NCBI GenBank assembly: GCA_015680905.1
Contig: CM027385.1
Location: 82,171,501 to 82,235,500, forward strand
DNA from: Coptis chinensis
Lineage: Eukaryota > Streptophyta > Magnoliopsida > Ranunculales > Ranunculaceae
Length of the DNA stretch: 64,000 nt
Direction: 5' to 3'
Below, in pieces: positions 1 to 10,964 of this stretch (its first letter is position 1; the number at the start of each line of letters is the position of its first letter). Under the pieces are notes generated by a model that saw only the letters and a list, made by a program, of their open reading frames with translations, was not told where the DNA came from and ran no database searches. The position numbers were made by a program, and so were the translations under genes.

Positions 1-227
1 GTAAGTTATGCTGATGTGGCTGTTTCTCCACTTTTCAGTTGATACGATAAGGTTTTTGATAGTCTTTTTGCATCATCTTCTTTCTTCTAAATTTCGACTT
101 GTCTTTTTCTATTCAACTCTAGTTTTTATTTTTTACTTTAATTTTTTTTGTACATTTTATTTCTGATATATAAATATATCCAAGGAACCATGATTTTACT
201 GTTTTTAGTGTAGTCATAAGGTATTTA
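1..227. other. Intergenic or intronic start of window
   Basis: No ORF or recognisable domain is visible. The window opens with GTAAGT, which would fit a plus-strand splice donor of a gene lying to the left, but nothing else supports that. Confidence 0.3.
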
Positions 228-747
228 TAGGAGTGGAACTTGGGTCGGGTTAGCTCCATAGACTAAAATCCGATTTTTGTTGGTCAGATCCGTGGTCCGG
301 ATTTGGTTTTGTAAAATCAAAATCCGACTCGGTTTTGGATTGGGCTCGGATTAGAATATAAAAAAATCGAAAAACCTGAACTCGTGGGCATATATATACG
401 TATATATTTCATTATTCCTTATATTTTTGTAAAAATTAAGGTTGAGAATCTCTATTTTAAAAAGAATAATGTAATTAACAAAATTAGTTTTCCTTTTAAA
501 CAATCAAATCTCTTTGATTTCATTAAAATATTTCAATTTTGATATTTTTTATCTCATAATTTCTAAAAAAATCCGAAAAATTTGACCAACCCAACATAAC
601 CCAATCCAACCCAAATTAGTCGGACTTGGCTTGAAAATTTAAGAACCGACTAAGACTTGGTTTCAAACTCGAGGTTGAAACATTTGAAACTCAGATTAAA
701 TTCGAGTTATGCTCAACCCGACCCAACCCACCTGAGTTCCACCCCTA
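228..747. mobile_element. hAT-like non-autonomous TIR element (copy A)
   Basis: The ends are imperfect inverted repeats beginning TAGGAGTGGAACTTGGGTC on the left and, read on the minus strand, TAGGGGTGGAACTCAGGTGG on the right. Both ends are rich in CCCGACCCAACCC-type motifs. A diverged second copy lies at 56036-56629. The TAGGGGTG start is typical of plant hAT elements. There is no coding capacity, and no convincing 8-bp target duplication is left, so this is an old copy. Confidence 0.6.
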
Positions 748-1733
748 ATACAACCAAGAACTCCAAGTAGCGCATAATGAGACACCATCGGTTATGTATT
801 TGTCCATGACAAAAAGAGTGTGGAACAAATTTAGATCTACTTACCCAAGTACCCAACCCATGTCCATGACTCGGCCAAGAAATACGCAATAAGCCCAAAT
901 TCAACATTTGGGCCCATTACTTTCCTGGCATGGGCCATTTTCCAAGCCCACGATCGTCCAAAAAAATTATGACTCTATAAACCCTAGTACCCTACAACGA
1001 ATTCAATATTTTGGAGGATGGAAGATTATTATTTGTTCTTGTGATTGAGTTTGAGTTTGCAAAGACAATTTGGTGGTAAAGAGAAGATTAATGCAACCCC
1101 GTTGCAGTGCTGATAGAGTCCTCTCACACCCTCATACACTTCTCCCACTTAATGTGGGCTTTGGATATGACCATTTCGGCATTTCCTAACAACCAATGCA
1201 AGCATGCAGGTAATCGTTTAGTTTTAATTTGCTTATTGGCCTTATACTGATTTTGTGATTGTTTTCCATTACCTATATCATATGTGATTTGGTATAAACG
1301 TTGGCACAAAACTTGTCTCAAAGACTAGAAGTATAGTAATATTCGATCTCCAAGGCCAATTTAAGTTGTGAAACAAACCAAAATATGCAATGCAGTATAG
1401 TTAAAACTAAAAACTAGGAAAGTGAAAATCCAAGACAACACCAACAATGGATATGATGGAGTCATGGAGAGTAACAAAAGGTATCAAATTAAAGACATAT
1501 GGTGTACTGTAGATCTTAATTTCAATGGCAAACTCTAGAGGAATATGAAGAAATTCAATTATTCTACGTATGTGTGAATGACACCAGGCCAACTCAAACT
1601 ACGTCCATCCTATCTTCGATCAGCTTCTCCTCCATGATTCTGCAATTTTATTGGAAGGCAAACTGTTAATATTTCTGCATGCTATAATTAACTATCAACA
1701 AGAACATGATCGACGCAAGGAGCTAGCTAGGAA
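748..1733. other. Intergenic, nothing recognised
   Basis: AT-rich stretch downstream of the MADS-box gene. Only short ORFs without family resemblance are visible. It probably holds the 3' UTR and polyadenylation region of the minus-strand MADS gene near its right edge. Confidence 0.3.
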
Positions 1734-4297
1734 TTACCAAAGCTGCAAGCCGGGGCGAGAGAGACTTATTTCTTGCAAGTTAGGCTGTGTAGGCTGAAGG
1801 CGATAGTGAAGCTGAGGAGAGAGGGGAGACAGCTGGAGCAAGTTCCGGGCATGCTCATCTCCATAGAGTCCAAAATGTTCAAGTATTGGCTGCTCTACTA
1901 CTGCCTTCTGTTCCATCACTGCGTGCTGGCGCTCCACTGCTTCTTGGTGGTCCATAAGCTAAATAATGAAACAACCACTCAACGAATAATCATACCAAAG
2001 CATTGATTTTATGACTTCCTATGTAACTACTAGGAAGTAATATATCAAAATCATTGTTAGATGCTAAATGTTAACTTTATTTACTTACAGAGCGGTACAA
2101 GTAGCTGTTCTGCTCCTCTAAGATTTGCTCCTGAGACGTCATTATAGACACAAATTAATTACAAGTTATAATTAAGGGAATTGAACACAACATATAATAA
2201 ATATCTAAATTAAGAGAGTTTTGAGTCTTTTACCATACCTTCCTGCGTAGGTTGTCCAATTGTTGTTGCAAAAGCTGATTCTGTGAGTCATAAAACAAAC
2301 CGTATAAAAAACCACAAAATAATTGACGATGCATGGACTTGTGCTGGCGAATCGAATCACCATGCCAAAACATTAACTACTTACCTTCCTAGCCCTAACC
2401 TTGTTAACTGAAACTTCTAGCTGTTCTTCAAGCTGATGGAGGTCATTGTAATCTAAGGAGGCAAGGTTTTCTCCTTTGTATTGGCGCATGCTCGCCTGAA
2501 GCTGAGTAGTCTCATCTCGCATTCTCATCATTTCAGTACGAATTTGTTGCTGAAAGAACAAACATCAAAGTTACACTTTGATTTGAAATTTGCATCAAAT
2601 GAGAAATTGAAGCCGGATAAGAGTTTGATAGAATATTTTTATTGCACACATGCATTTAATTGTCAAAGTCATTGATGATATTAACACATGAGTTTCAGCC
2701 AATACTTCAATTATTTGCCGGTACATCTGTGCAAATGCATTTTTGTTTTCCAATTTAATTTCTACCTAGCTTATTAGTTTCTGGTTTAATTTTCCTCTTG
2801 CTTGTGAAGATGTATACAATGTGATTAAAAGTTGGTTGGTCATGTACCTGGTTATCACGTTCTTCAATGCGAGTTCCTGAGACTTTCTGGTAGCGATCAA
2901 TAATCTGTCGCATGCTGTAACATAGATTGAAGGAAAATTAGGTCTAGCTATACCCTAGGAAGACATATACCAGTTGAATAATCAATTGTATAAGCAAATA
3001 CATCATTTCAGCAACTTCGAGTATCATAATCAAGACATTAGAGAAAAAAAACGTATGGTATGAGACTATGAGTCATTGCCGAAAAAAAGCTGGCCAAACT
3101 ACTATAGTCATGAGATGACTAGAGAAAATCAGTGTGGTTTTAGGAGCATTATATATGCAGCGCAGTGGTATAATTTCAGAGAAAGGGTCTTTTCATGCCA
3201 ATGATGATGAAGGTCATGCGCGGACAGGAAAATAAGACTTGTGCGTGTGCAGATTTGAGATGTGTAATCAACAATATATAGGAAATTAACTTAGTCCCCT
3301 AATCAATTAATACATAACTATTGCCTTTGTTTGGTTGTTTTCCTTTTGTTAAACGTCTTTTGATACATTATATGTATCTGATTAATTCTACCATAAAAGA
3401 GAAAAGCATAAGACCACATAAGACCTTGTCAAACAATGGTCAGACTTCCAAGTTCCAACAAGGTGGTTTCAAACTTCAAAGTCATGACAAGTGAAACAAT
3501 GCAGAACATTTTTGCTATCTTAGACAAGGACTGAAATTGATATATATATATATCATGATGCATACAAATCAGAAATGATGACTCCTGCAAATCATAATAA
3601 AGGGATCGACCAACTGGTTATTAGAACAAACTGTATGAATGTATATGGTAGTTGCATAATAAGGGGTCAAGATATTAAACTATCAGAATGTGGTTAGCTT
3701 CTTCAAAGAACCCTAGCTAATTGCTTGATAGTAAAAACTAATTAGCCATGACCTTGTACATGAAAATTTCATGGAATTAAAGTCATGTGTTGAATCTCAA
3801 GATATAAGTCTTTTAACCATGAGAAACCCTAATTGCAGAAAAGCAAGGCCTTATGGCCATTGATAAAACTCATGAGAGATTGAGAGAGAGAGAGGTATGT
3901 ATGACATGCACTAAGCTGATCGATGAGAAAATCTATAGATCGAGTTGATGCACTAAAGACTAGGTTTATAGGAAAATACCACATGAAGTTAATAAGATGA
4001 CGCAAAAGAGATCTGAGAAACTAGCAAGCTAACTAAAAGCCACAAGAATGAAAGACAAGTAAAGAATAATCTAAGGAAAGAATGTGAAGAATTGACGTTT
4101 ATGTAAGACCTATTTTGTTCACTGCTGTACTCAAACAACTTTCCCGACGAAGAGAAGATGATGAGGCCAAGCTGAGCATCACAAAGGACGGAAAGCTCAC
4201 GCGCCTTCTTCAACAGACCCCCTCGGCGCTTGGAGAAGGTGACTTGCCTGTTTGTAGTGTTTTCAATCTTCTTGATCTCAATCTTTCCTCTTCCCAT
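1734..4297 (-). CDS. MIKC MADS-box transcription factor, Bsister (TT16/ABS-like) clade
   Basis: Six exons can be joined with consensus splice sites and continuous phase: 4297-4110, 2914-2848, 2549-2385, 2280-2239, 2130-2089 and 1958-1734, giving 242 residues. Exon 1 encodes a full MADS domain starting [20 protein letters not shown] and ending [15 protein letters not shown]; exons 2-5 give the I region and a K domain (heptads around [18 protein letters not shown] and [12 protein letters not shown]). The C-terminus contains [11 protein letters not shown], matching the PI-derived motif of Bsister proteins. I chose the ATG at 4297 because the MADS domain begins there; an upstream in-frame extension lacks a good start. 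Members of this clade bind CArG boxes in the nucleus as dimers or multimers and act in ovule, endothelium and seed-coat development. Intron 1 is 1195 bp, as is common for this family. The region normally split into exons 3 and 4 (62 plus 100 bp) is one 165-bp exon here. The clade call rests on the C-terminal motif and the MADS sequence, not on a tree. Confidence 0.88.
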
Positions 4298-7200
4298 ACT
4301 TATCAAGCAGTGTTGACTAGGCTTTCTTCTTGTTAGGGAAAGATGTAACAAGAAGGAAAATTTCCTGGTTTAAGTCAGGAAAATCGACTTTTCAATCAAT
4401 ACTAGTAAGTAATCAAAATAGAGCACAAACATGGAGGCTTTGTGGAAGTAAGCTTAATATGGATGAATTTTTAAAAATGGGATTAATAGGCACAAAGGAC
4501 TGTCATCAAAAGTAGAAAACTAGTTCATATTTATAAAACTCAAATGATTATTATCATTTTTTTAAATCAAAACAAGCCATGATGGTTTGGAAAAAGTAAA
4601 ATGAGACGAGGAAGAAGCTTGTTACCTGTTGTTGCTTCTTTGCTTTTATTTTCTCTGCAATGGTGGGAGAGCTAGTTAATTTAATGAGGTAAGTAGTGAT
4701 GTGTGGGATATGATGGAGTTACATTTAAAACTGAACTAGGTACATTTAGACTTCCTAAAGTATCCATTTCTTTGCTACAAACTACCAAAAAGTTGATCAC
4801 CAATGATGCAGCACACTGAATGTATAGGTATTTGGTGTTATTTTTCTAAATAAACAAAATATTGAAATAAAAATAAAAATAGAGAACTTAATCATGCATT
4901 TTTTGAAGGATGCAGCATTCGATCTTAAATAACATAATGGCCTGGTGATTATCTTGTGTTACAGTATAAAGAAATAAAAAAGAAACATAAAAATGTATAC
5001 TGAGAGACTTAAAAGAACATATATACCGTAGTGGTATAGTGCCGTACAAAGGTATGGCATTATCAGTAAATGTTCTATCTAGCTAGGGCTATAAGGCCAG
5101 CACAAGAAATTAAATGTCACTACGTACTTTCAAGCATCCCTGAAGTTAGCAAGCAAACTTCCTCAGACTTTTTCCAACTATAGTAATTCCTCATGTGGTT
5201 AGAAAAACCATGGTTTGCTACAAAAGGGAAACTGATGAGTTGCTCTGAACCTAAGACGAAATGAGAAACGACAGACCATCATCACTATACCTAAACAGAT
5301 AGGAAGTTGCTTTTTCTGGACTAGAGTTATGGTTTGGTAAGGGACCATTTTTCCTACTAAGGAAACTAGAGATAATTTGTCAGAGATCCTACAATTGACT
5401 CTTAACCATCACGAATAATTTTTGCTTTTCTATCACCCAAACATTGTCAATTTGTCATATGGAGAATTGGAAGTACGCCTACACTCACAAGTGGTCACAG
5501 TGTTCAGTGTTACACCACACCTTTGAATCTCTCTATTGGTTAGGAAAGTGGAGTCCAATTGTCCAAATTATGGACTGGCCTGGCTATGGATCAAGTACGT
5601 GATCGAGTTTAAACTCCCTTTGGAATGTACGGATATCACGTTGAAAAAAAATAGCTCTTCTTAACATAGAAGAAAGGACATTTGAGATAAAAAGGGCAGT
5701 ACGTAAAAATGAACTTTTGATTTCAATCCATGGGATATCAACGAATGACCAAATGAGACATTCTGATTTTGTAGATAATGGACACTTAGGTGAGTTCATG
5801 ATCACCTAAAACGTCGAACCTTTTAAGGAAAGGAGATAGTAGTTTCACGTCTATTATTCACCTATTTTTGTGCCTGGCCACATGCCTTACTTTTGCAAAC
5901 TTTTGAAATTTCTTGTCTAATCTCGTTGTCTTGCTCATTATTATGCAAAATATACAAAGGCCTAGTTAAGAAAAATGTCTACAAAATCGCATGCATACAT
6001 TTAACAAGGAAAAAAAAAAACCTTGAAACATCATTATTGAGCTAATTTGGATAATACTTTGTTCATTTGTATGTGCTAGTTCGTTCAAATTATGCATATT
6101 ATATTCCACATTTTGAGAAATGTTTTGCAACACATATAATGGAATTTTCTTCTTTTTCCACATTCCAAATTTAATTGGTGGGCTTATATTAACCAATAAC
6201 TAACCACTATTCATATTTTGTTGATGCTTATAAATTGGATCAGATTCATTCCGAATTACAGACTATCATTTGATTACTTTCAATAGCAAGTTTGATTCCG
6301 TAGTTGTGAAAAAAAAATTACTCGGTCTGAAAGGAATCCGCATTTTATTAATGCAGTCTGTGCTTTTTTTATATACCAATTTGTGAGGTTATATATGTGG
6401 GCCAACATCAACTCAATTACTAAGAAAGATGAAAAATGCATAAATTCGATGACTCCAATTCCAAATATTCTACCCTAAAAATATTGTTTCATGTGATATA
6501 TGGTTACCCAATTAATTAATTAGCAAGCTTAAATAAGATGATAATTTGCCCAAGCTTCTCATTATGTTCTCCTAAGTCCGAAAGAACCTAACATGAGAGA
6601 AAGAAGATGAAATTGACTTACAAAATGAAAAATCAAGAAACATATATCACAATGCATCTTTAGTCATTCAACCTTCAGAAATTAGAAACCTATACAAATA
6701 TTGCAGTGGACAATCTCAGGGAATTTACTCCCAACCAAGAAAATGTTGCAGAAAAGATATTTTTGAGTTACCAGACATGACACTTGGTTGATTTCATGAT
6801 TATCGTAAGTTGTACCACACCTACAAAGGGAAAAGACCAATTAAGGACAAGAATTTTGACCAATATGGAGACCTGGTGTGGTGGTCCAGTGGTGTTCTGT
6901 GTTCGTCAGATCACTTTTTTGGATGCAAGGTCTCATGCTGATTGCAGGCTTTTGATTAGTGATCTGTTCTGCCATTAATGCAAACCAACGTGCATTCATG
7001 TGGAGGAACTCAGGTGTTATTCCATGAGGTCACCTCTGGTAATCTGGGATATACAGGAGCGAGCAGCCTTAGGTGTTCCTTGACTTCAGGAAAATGTTCA
7101 ATTGGGAGTTAATTTGCATGTAGCAGCTATCAATGTATCATGTTGAGCTAGGAAAAAAATGTTCAGCGAAAAAAGGCCTCAATACCTTCAAAGTTATGAA

Positions 7201-7489
7201 GGCCCACAATTACTCCACTTTCACAAAGTTCTACAACTTCAAGATGCTAGACCATCTGGGTTGGAACAGTAAGCCCATCCAACTTACACATGTCTGACGA
7301 AAACGTGCTCTGATCATCTTATCCAACTTGAGAAGAAAACGTTGAAAAACACTCAAAACAACAACAATTCGACAAAATATCCTATGAAATCCATTCATAA
7401 CCAATCAACTTTCAGATGTTATATCCACTTGGAAGCACTGAAACAGATAAAATAGATGTCAATTGATACAACCATCACAAACCAGCAGC
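4298..7489. other. Long intergenic region between divergent MADS and mTERF genes
   Basis: About 3.2 kb, AT-rich, presumably holding the promoter of the minus-strand MADS gene (left part) and of the mTERF gene (right end). Short ORFs near 5.6, 6.0 and 6.8 kb show no domain resemblance and are probably chance. No transposon ends with clear target duplications were seen. Confidence 0.35.
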
Positions 7490-8371
7490 ATGCCAGCAGC
7501 AACAATTCAGTCCCTATGTTTCGCTCACTACAATTCATTGCCCATCCAAAAAACACAACCAAACCACAGCCTCTCAACACCAAAACCGAAAACAATCCTC
7601 CAAAAAGTTCCTGCCCCTTCAGACCAATTCAAAGAAAAAGTTCTTTGCCTTGAAATAATGGGAGTGGACTCAGGTAAAGCACTCTCACTCAATCCGTTAC
7701 TTCAAAGTGTTTCACTTGATTCTATTCACTGCATTATCTCATACCTCCAATCTAAAGGAATCCATCAAAAGGACATGGGTAGGATCTTTGGAATGTGTCC
7801 CAAAATCCTCACTTCCAACATTAAACAAGACCTTATCCCTGTGTTTAAATTCCTATATAATGAACTTTCTGTCCCATCTCACAGTTATAGAAAAGTTATC
7901 AACAAGTGTCCTAGATTACTAGCTTGTAGTGTTACTGACCAACTTAAACCAGCTTTGTTATATCTTAAAAGACTTGGGTTTTATGACTTAGAGACTCTAG
8001 CCTATAAGGATTCAATACTGTTGGTATCTAGTGTAGAGGAGACATTAATTCCAAAACTGGATTACTTGATGAGTTTGGGGTTTTCAAGAGAAGATGCAAT
8101 GGGAATGGTACTAAGGTGTCCAGGGTTGTTTACATTTAGTATTGAGAATAACTTCAAGCCCAAGTTTGGATACTTTGTGGAGGAATTGAAAGGGAAACTG
8201 GAGGATTTGAAGGAATTCCCTCAGTACTTTGCATTTAGTTTAGAGAAGAGAATAAAGCCTAGGCACATTGAGGTTGTGCAAAGTGGATTTAAAGTCCCTT
8301 TGTCATTGATGTTAAAAAGCACTGATGAGGAGTTTATGGAGTTGATAAAGCAGCATAGAGAAGAATCATGA
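7490..8371 (+). CDS. mTERF-family protein, probably plastid or mitochondrial
   Basis: A single-exon ORF of 293 residues. The first in-frame ATG is at 7490 (MPAATIQSLCFAHYNSLPIQ); the reading frame is open a little further upstream but without an ATG. The N-terminal ~60 residues are rich in Ser, Thr, Pro, Lys and Gln and poor in acidic residues, as in an organelle transit peptide. The rest is a series of mTERF motifs of about 30-35 residues with the recurring pattern of Pro plus LxxS: MCPKILTSNIKQDL, KCPRLLACSVTDQL, RCPGLFTFSIENNF and EFPQYFAFSLEKRI. These helical repeats bind nucleic acid and act in organelle transcription, splicing or ribosome assembly. The length fits the short plant mTERFs such as the mTERF10/11 type, but the exact ortholog is not settled. 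A degraded copy of the last third lies at 9900-10160. Confidence 0.85.
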   Translation: MPAATIQSLCFAHYNSLPIQKTQPNHSLSTPKPKTILQKVPAPSDQFKEKVLCLEIMGVDSGKALSLNPLLQSVSLDSIHCIISYLQSKGIHQKDMGRIFGMCPKILTSNIKQDLIPVFKFLYNELSVPSHSYRKVINKCPRLLACSVTDQLKPALLYLKRLGFYDLETLAYKDSILLVSSVEETLIPKLDYLMSLGFSREDAMGMVLRCPGLFTFSIENNFKPKFGYFVEELKGKLEDLKEFPQYFAFSLEKRIKPRHIEVVQSGFKVPLSLMLKSTDEEFMELIKQHREES

Positions 8372-8609
8372 GAAATATTTGGAATTTTTTTTGTTAACAG
8401 GAATACAGGATAACAATCTCTCTCTTTCTTGTTTCAGAAGGCATCACTGGAACATAACAGTAGGTTGTGCATCTTGTTGAATAAGAATACTCCTGTCAAG
8501 GGACAGTCGTTATCTAGCTTAGAGATCGACATGTCATCTCATCTGTACATATGCACACAGAAATTAGTACCGTCGATGTGATTACGAGCTAGTACTTTGA
8601 ATTTGATAC

Positions 8610-8882
8610 TTTCAGTCTGACCACTTCTCAGAATCCCTTCCCTTTATCTCCTCCTCCTCCTTCTCCACCATGGCTCACACCACCACCAGCTATTACTCCA
8701 TCCTCCCCCAGCACCACACTGCCCCCACCCCCTCCATCGACCACCACCACCACAATGGAGTTGAGCTTGAGCTCAGCATCACTACCGTACATATTATAAT
8801 TGCCGTAGCAGCTTTCTCGGTGATGGTGCTGATTTTGATTTGCCTTTTCTGTCCTCGACTTCGTCCTCCAGCCAGTAGGTAA
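8610..8882 (+). pseudogene. Truncated, frameshifted copy of a small proline-rich membrane-protein gene
   Basis: The nucleotide sequence matches the minus-strand gene at 21310-21642 from the ASQNPFPLS codons through the transmembrane segment and on into the 3' UTR (to about 9230). The signal-peptide half is missing. The proline-rich frame (TPSSPSTTLPPPPPSTTTTT) runs into a stop after a frameshift, while the membrane segment (TTVHIIIAVAAFSVMVLILI) lies in another frame. That second frame is open from an ATG at 8670 in a good context (CCACCATGG) to 8882, 70 residues, so a short Tyr/His-rich protein with one membrane helix could in principle be made. I regard it as a pseudogene, with translation of the 70-residue frame possible but unproven. 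Confidence 0.6.
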
Positions 8883-9241
8883 TCTGGTGTTTAATCGATA
8901 GGATTAGGAGGATTCTGGGATCTCATAGTAGTTTGTAGTAGGATAATAGTCAATAGATACAGCGACGACCTACCTTTGTTAGCCCAGTAGAATATGTTAA
9001 GTATAATTCCAATATATGTTGGTCTATTGTGTGAGTTGTGCAAATCGTCCAATGTATGATTCGTTTAAGTTATTGGTTGATTTAGTTCTACTTTGGATTT
9101 GTTTACATTGGAATGAAAATTCATCGGGAGGTTCTCATGAGTCATGACACCCTTTCTCTAGTCTGTCATCCGCAATCACACACAATGCCACTACTCAAAA
9201 ATTCTCAGCAATCTAGCGAACATAGAGAAAAAATTCCCGCG

Positions 9242-9863
9242 CTCCTAGGCACTTAGGAGCGAAAAGTCTCCTAAGCACCCATCCACCGTCTTTTTATCTA
9301 TTGATTAACTTGAGTTAATTAAAAACTAACCAAATATTTATTTTATTTTTTCTCTCCAAATCATTCTATTTTTTCTCCACAAATCTTTTAATTTTTTTGT
9401 GTTTCCATAAAAAAGAAAAATAAATTATTAATTTCAATTAAAAATTAAAAATTTGCAAACGAATTTTTAATTTTGTGTTGTAGATTTTTAATGGGGTTCT
9501 CATTAGTCCAATTACAACGCGAATTTCTCAAAGTTATTTTGTATTGGCTATTATCATCAGTATTTTGGGTTGTAATAAAATTACAATTTGTAACTGCATT
9601 TATGTTTTTTTAATAATTATGATAAAATTTAAAAGTTTTTTCATAAATGTTAGTGTAGTTTTCATTTTTTTTTAAAAGTTATTCTTTCTTTATAAAATAA
9701 ATAAATAAAAGATTTGTGGAGAAAAAAAAATTGAATAATTTGTAGAGAGATATAAATATTTGGTTTGATTTTAATTAACTGTAGTTAATCAATAGATAAC
9801 AAGTTGGTAGATGTGTAGTGGATAGGTGCTTAGGAGACTTTTTGCTCCTAAGCGCCCTAGGAG
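9242..9863. mobile_element. Long-TIR foldback/MITE-like element
   Basis: The two ends are inverted copies over roughly 120 bp: left CTCCTAGGCACTTAGGAGC and, on the minus strand, right CTCCTAGGGCGCTTAGGAGC, followed in both by AAAAGTCTCCTAAGCACC and further by ATCTATTGATTAACT. The outermost ~20 bp of each end are themselves a small palindrome. The 622-bp element sits between the two halves of the mTERF/proline-rich duplication. There is no ORF. The target duplication could not be defined, so the superfamily stays open. Confidence 0.7.
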
Positions 9864-9899
9864 GAAAGAAATAAGGACGAATTTAAGTAAGTTATAACA

Positions 9900-10160
9900 A
9901 GATTTCCAGGGACCAGGGTTGTTCACATTTAGTATTGACAATAACTTCAACCCCAAGTTTGAATACCTTGTGGAAGAAATGGAGGGGGAGGATTGGAAGG
10001 AATTCCGATCCCTCAATACTGTACTTTTAGTTTAGAGACAAGAATAAAGCCTAGGCACATTCAGGCTGTGCAGAGTGGATATAAGGTCCCTTGGTCATTG
10101 ATGTTTGAAGCACTGATGAAGAGCTTATGGAATTGATAAAGCAGCACACAGAATAATAAT
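9900..10160 (+). pseudogene. mTERF pseudogene fragment (3' third)
   Basis: Colinear with 8115-8371 of the intact mTERF gene: it retains CCAGGGTTGTTCACATTTAG, the codons for SIENNF-like and FSLEKRIKPRHIE-like segments, and the end around GAGCTTATGGAATTGATAAA. Several indels and stops break the frame, for example around GGAATTCCGATCCCTC. It is followed about 460 bp later by the proline-rich gene, repeating the order seen at 8.1-8.9 kb, so it is part of a tandem segment duplication rather than an isolated retrocopy. Confidence 0.85.
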
Positions 10161-10622
10161 CATGATGAATATGTCAAAAATGTTTGGTTGACAAAGTTTT
10201 TCTGTCTAGAATTGGTTCAAGAGGCATCACAAGGGACATACGCTGAATTGAGTTACTAAGATCAACGTGTTTATAACTTGGATTCCTCAACCTGTCCATT
10301 TGTAATTTTTCTTTGTACTGTGTATCTTTTTTACAATGCAATTGCACTTTTTATGTCGTTGAAAAATTAGAGAATAATATAATAGTTTGTAGAAAGTTTC
10401 TTTCTCAGGATTTGTAGTTTGTTTTTGGAGTCAAAATAGAAGTATAAAATTAGAGTAAGAAATCAAGAAGAAAAGTTTTTAAGTTAGTTTAGTAAGTTTA
10501 GTACAAGGTTTTAGGAAATAAGGATTTTTAAGAATCAAGCTTTCTTAAGCCTCTAAATGAATGTATATATGTAATCACCGAAGTGATTGAACAAATTGAT
10601 TTTAGAGTTGTGAACTCCCAAA

Positions 10623-10964
10623 ATGACTTCTGCTTATTCTTCTCTTGTTTTCTTCGTCTTCCTATGTTCCATCCTTTCCTACTATCCCACCTACACTTCC
10701 AGCGTTCCTGACGTTTCCCCTCTTACTCCAGGCTGTCTCACCCCAGAATGTTTCACCCCACCACCTAGTCCTCCCTCCTCCATAGTCAGCCCAATGCTAC
10801 CACCCCCTGCACCAACCACCACCACCACCATATTGCCTCCCCCTCATCATTCAAAAAAAGGACCCCCTATCATATGGTTGATACTTGCCTTAGTAGCTGC
10901 TGCCGCTGCTTTGCTTTTTGCAATTTATAGTCTCTATAAATTTCGAAGCATGTCAAAGAAGTAA
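10623..10964 (+). CDS. Small secreted-type proline-rich single-pass membrane protein
   Basis: 113 residues, intronless. Residues 1-26 form a hydrophobic signal peptide (LVFFVFLCSILSYYPTYTSS). Residues 27-80 are rich in Pro, Ser and Thr (PPPSPPSSIVSPMLPPPAPT), possible sites of hydroxyproline glycosylation. Residues 83-103 form a membrane helix (IIWLILALVAAAAALLFAI), followed by a short basic tail (KFRSMSKK). The predicted topology is a wall-facing proline-rich ectodomain with a cytosolic tail. Its 5' leader and 3' UTR match those of the inverted paralog at 21310-21642, and its 3' UTR matches that of the broken copy at 8.6 kb. The product resembles small extensin- or AGP-like membrane proteins only in composition; I do not recognise a named family and no function can be assigned. 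Confidence 0.7.
   Translation: MTSAYSSLVFFVFLCSILSYYPTYTSSVPDVSPLTPGCLTPECFTPPPSPPSSIVSPMLPPPAPTTTTTILPPPHHSKKGPPIIWLILALVAAAAALLFAIYSLYKFRSMSKK

Noticed and set aside
5584-5805. 73-codon minus-strand ORF as a possible gene
   Set aside because: No domain resemblance, no splice context, and its composition is like the surrounding intergenic DNA.
7456-7653. ORF overlapping the start of the mTERF gene in another frame
   Set aside because: The mTERF frame has clear family motifs; the overlapping frame is low-complexity and stops early.
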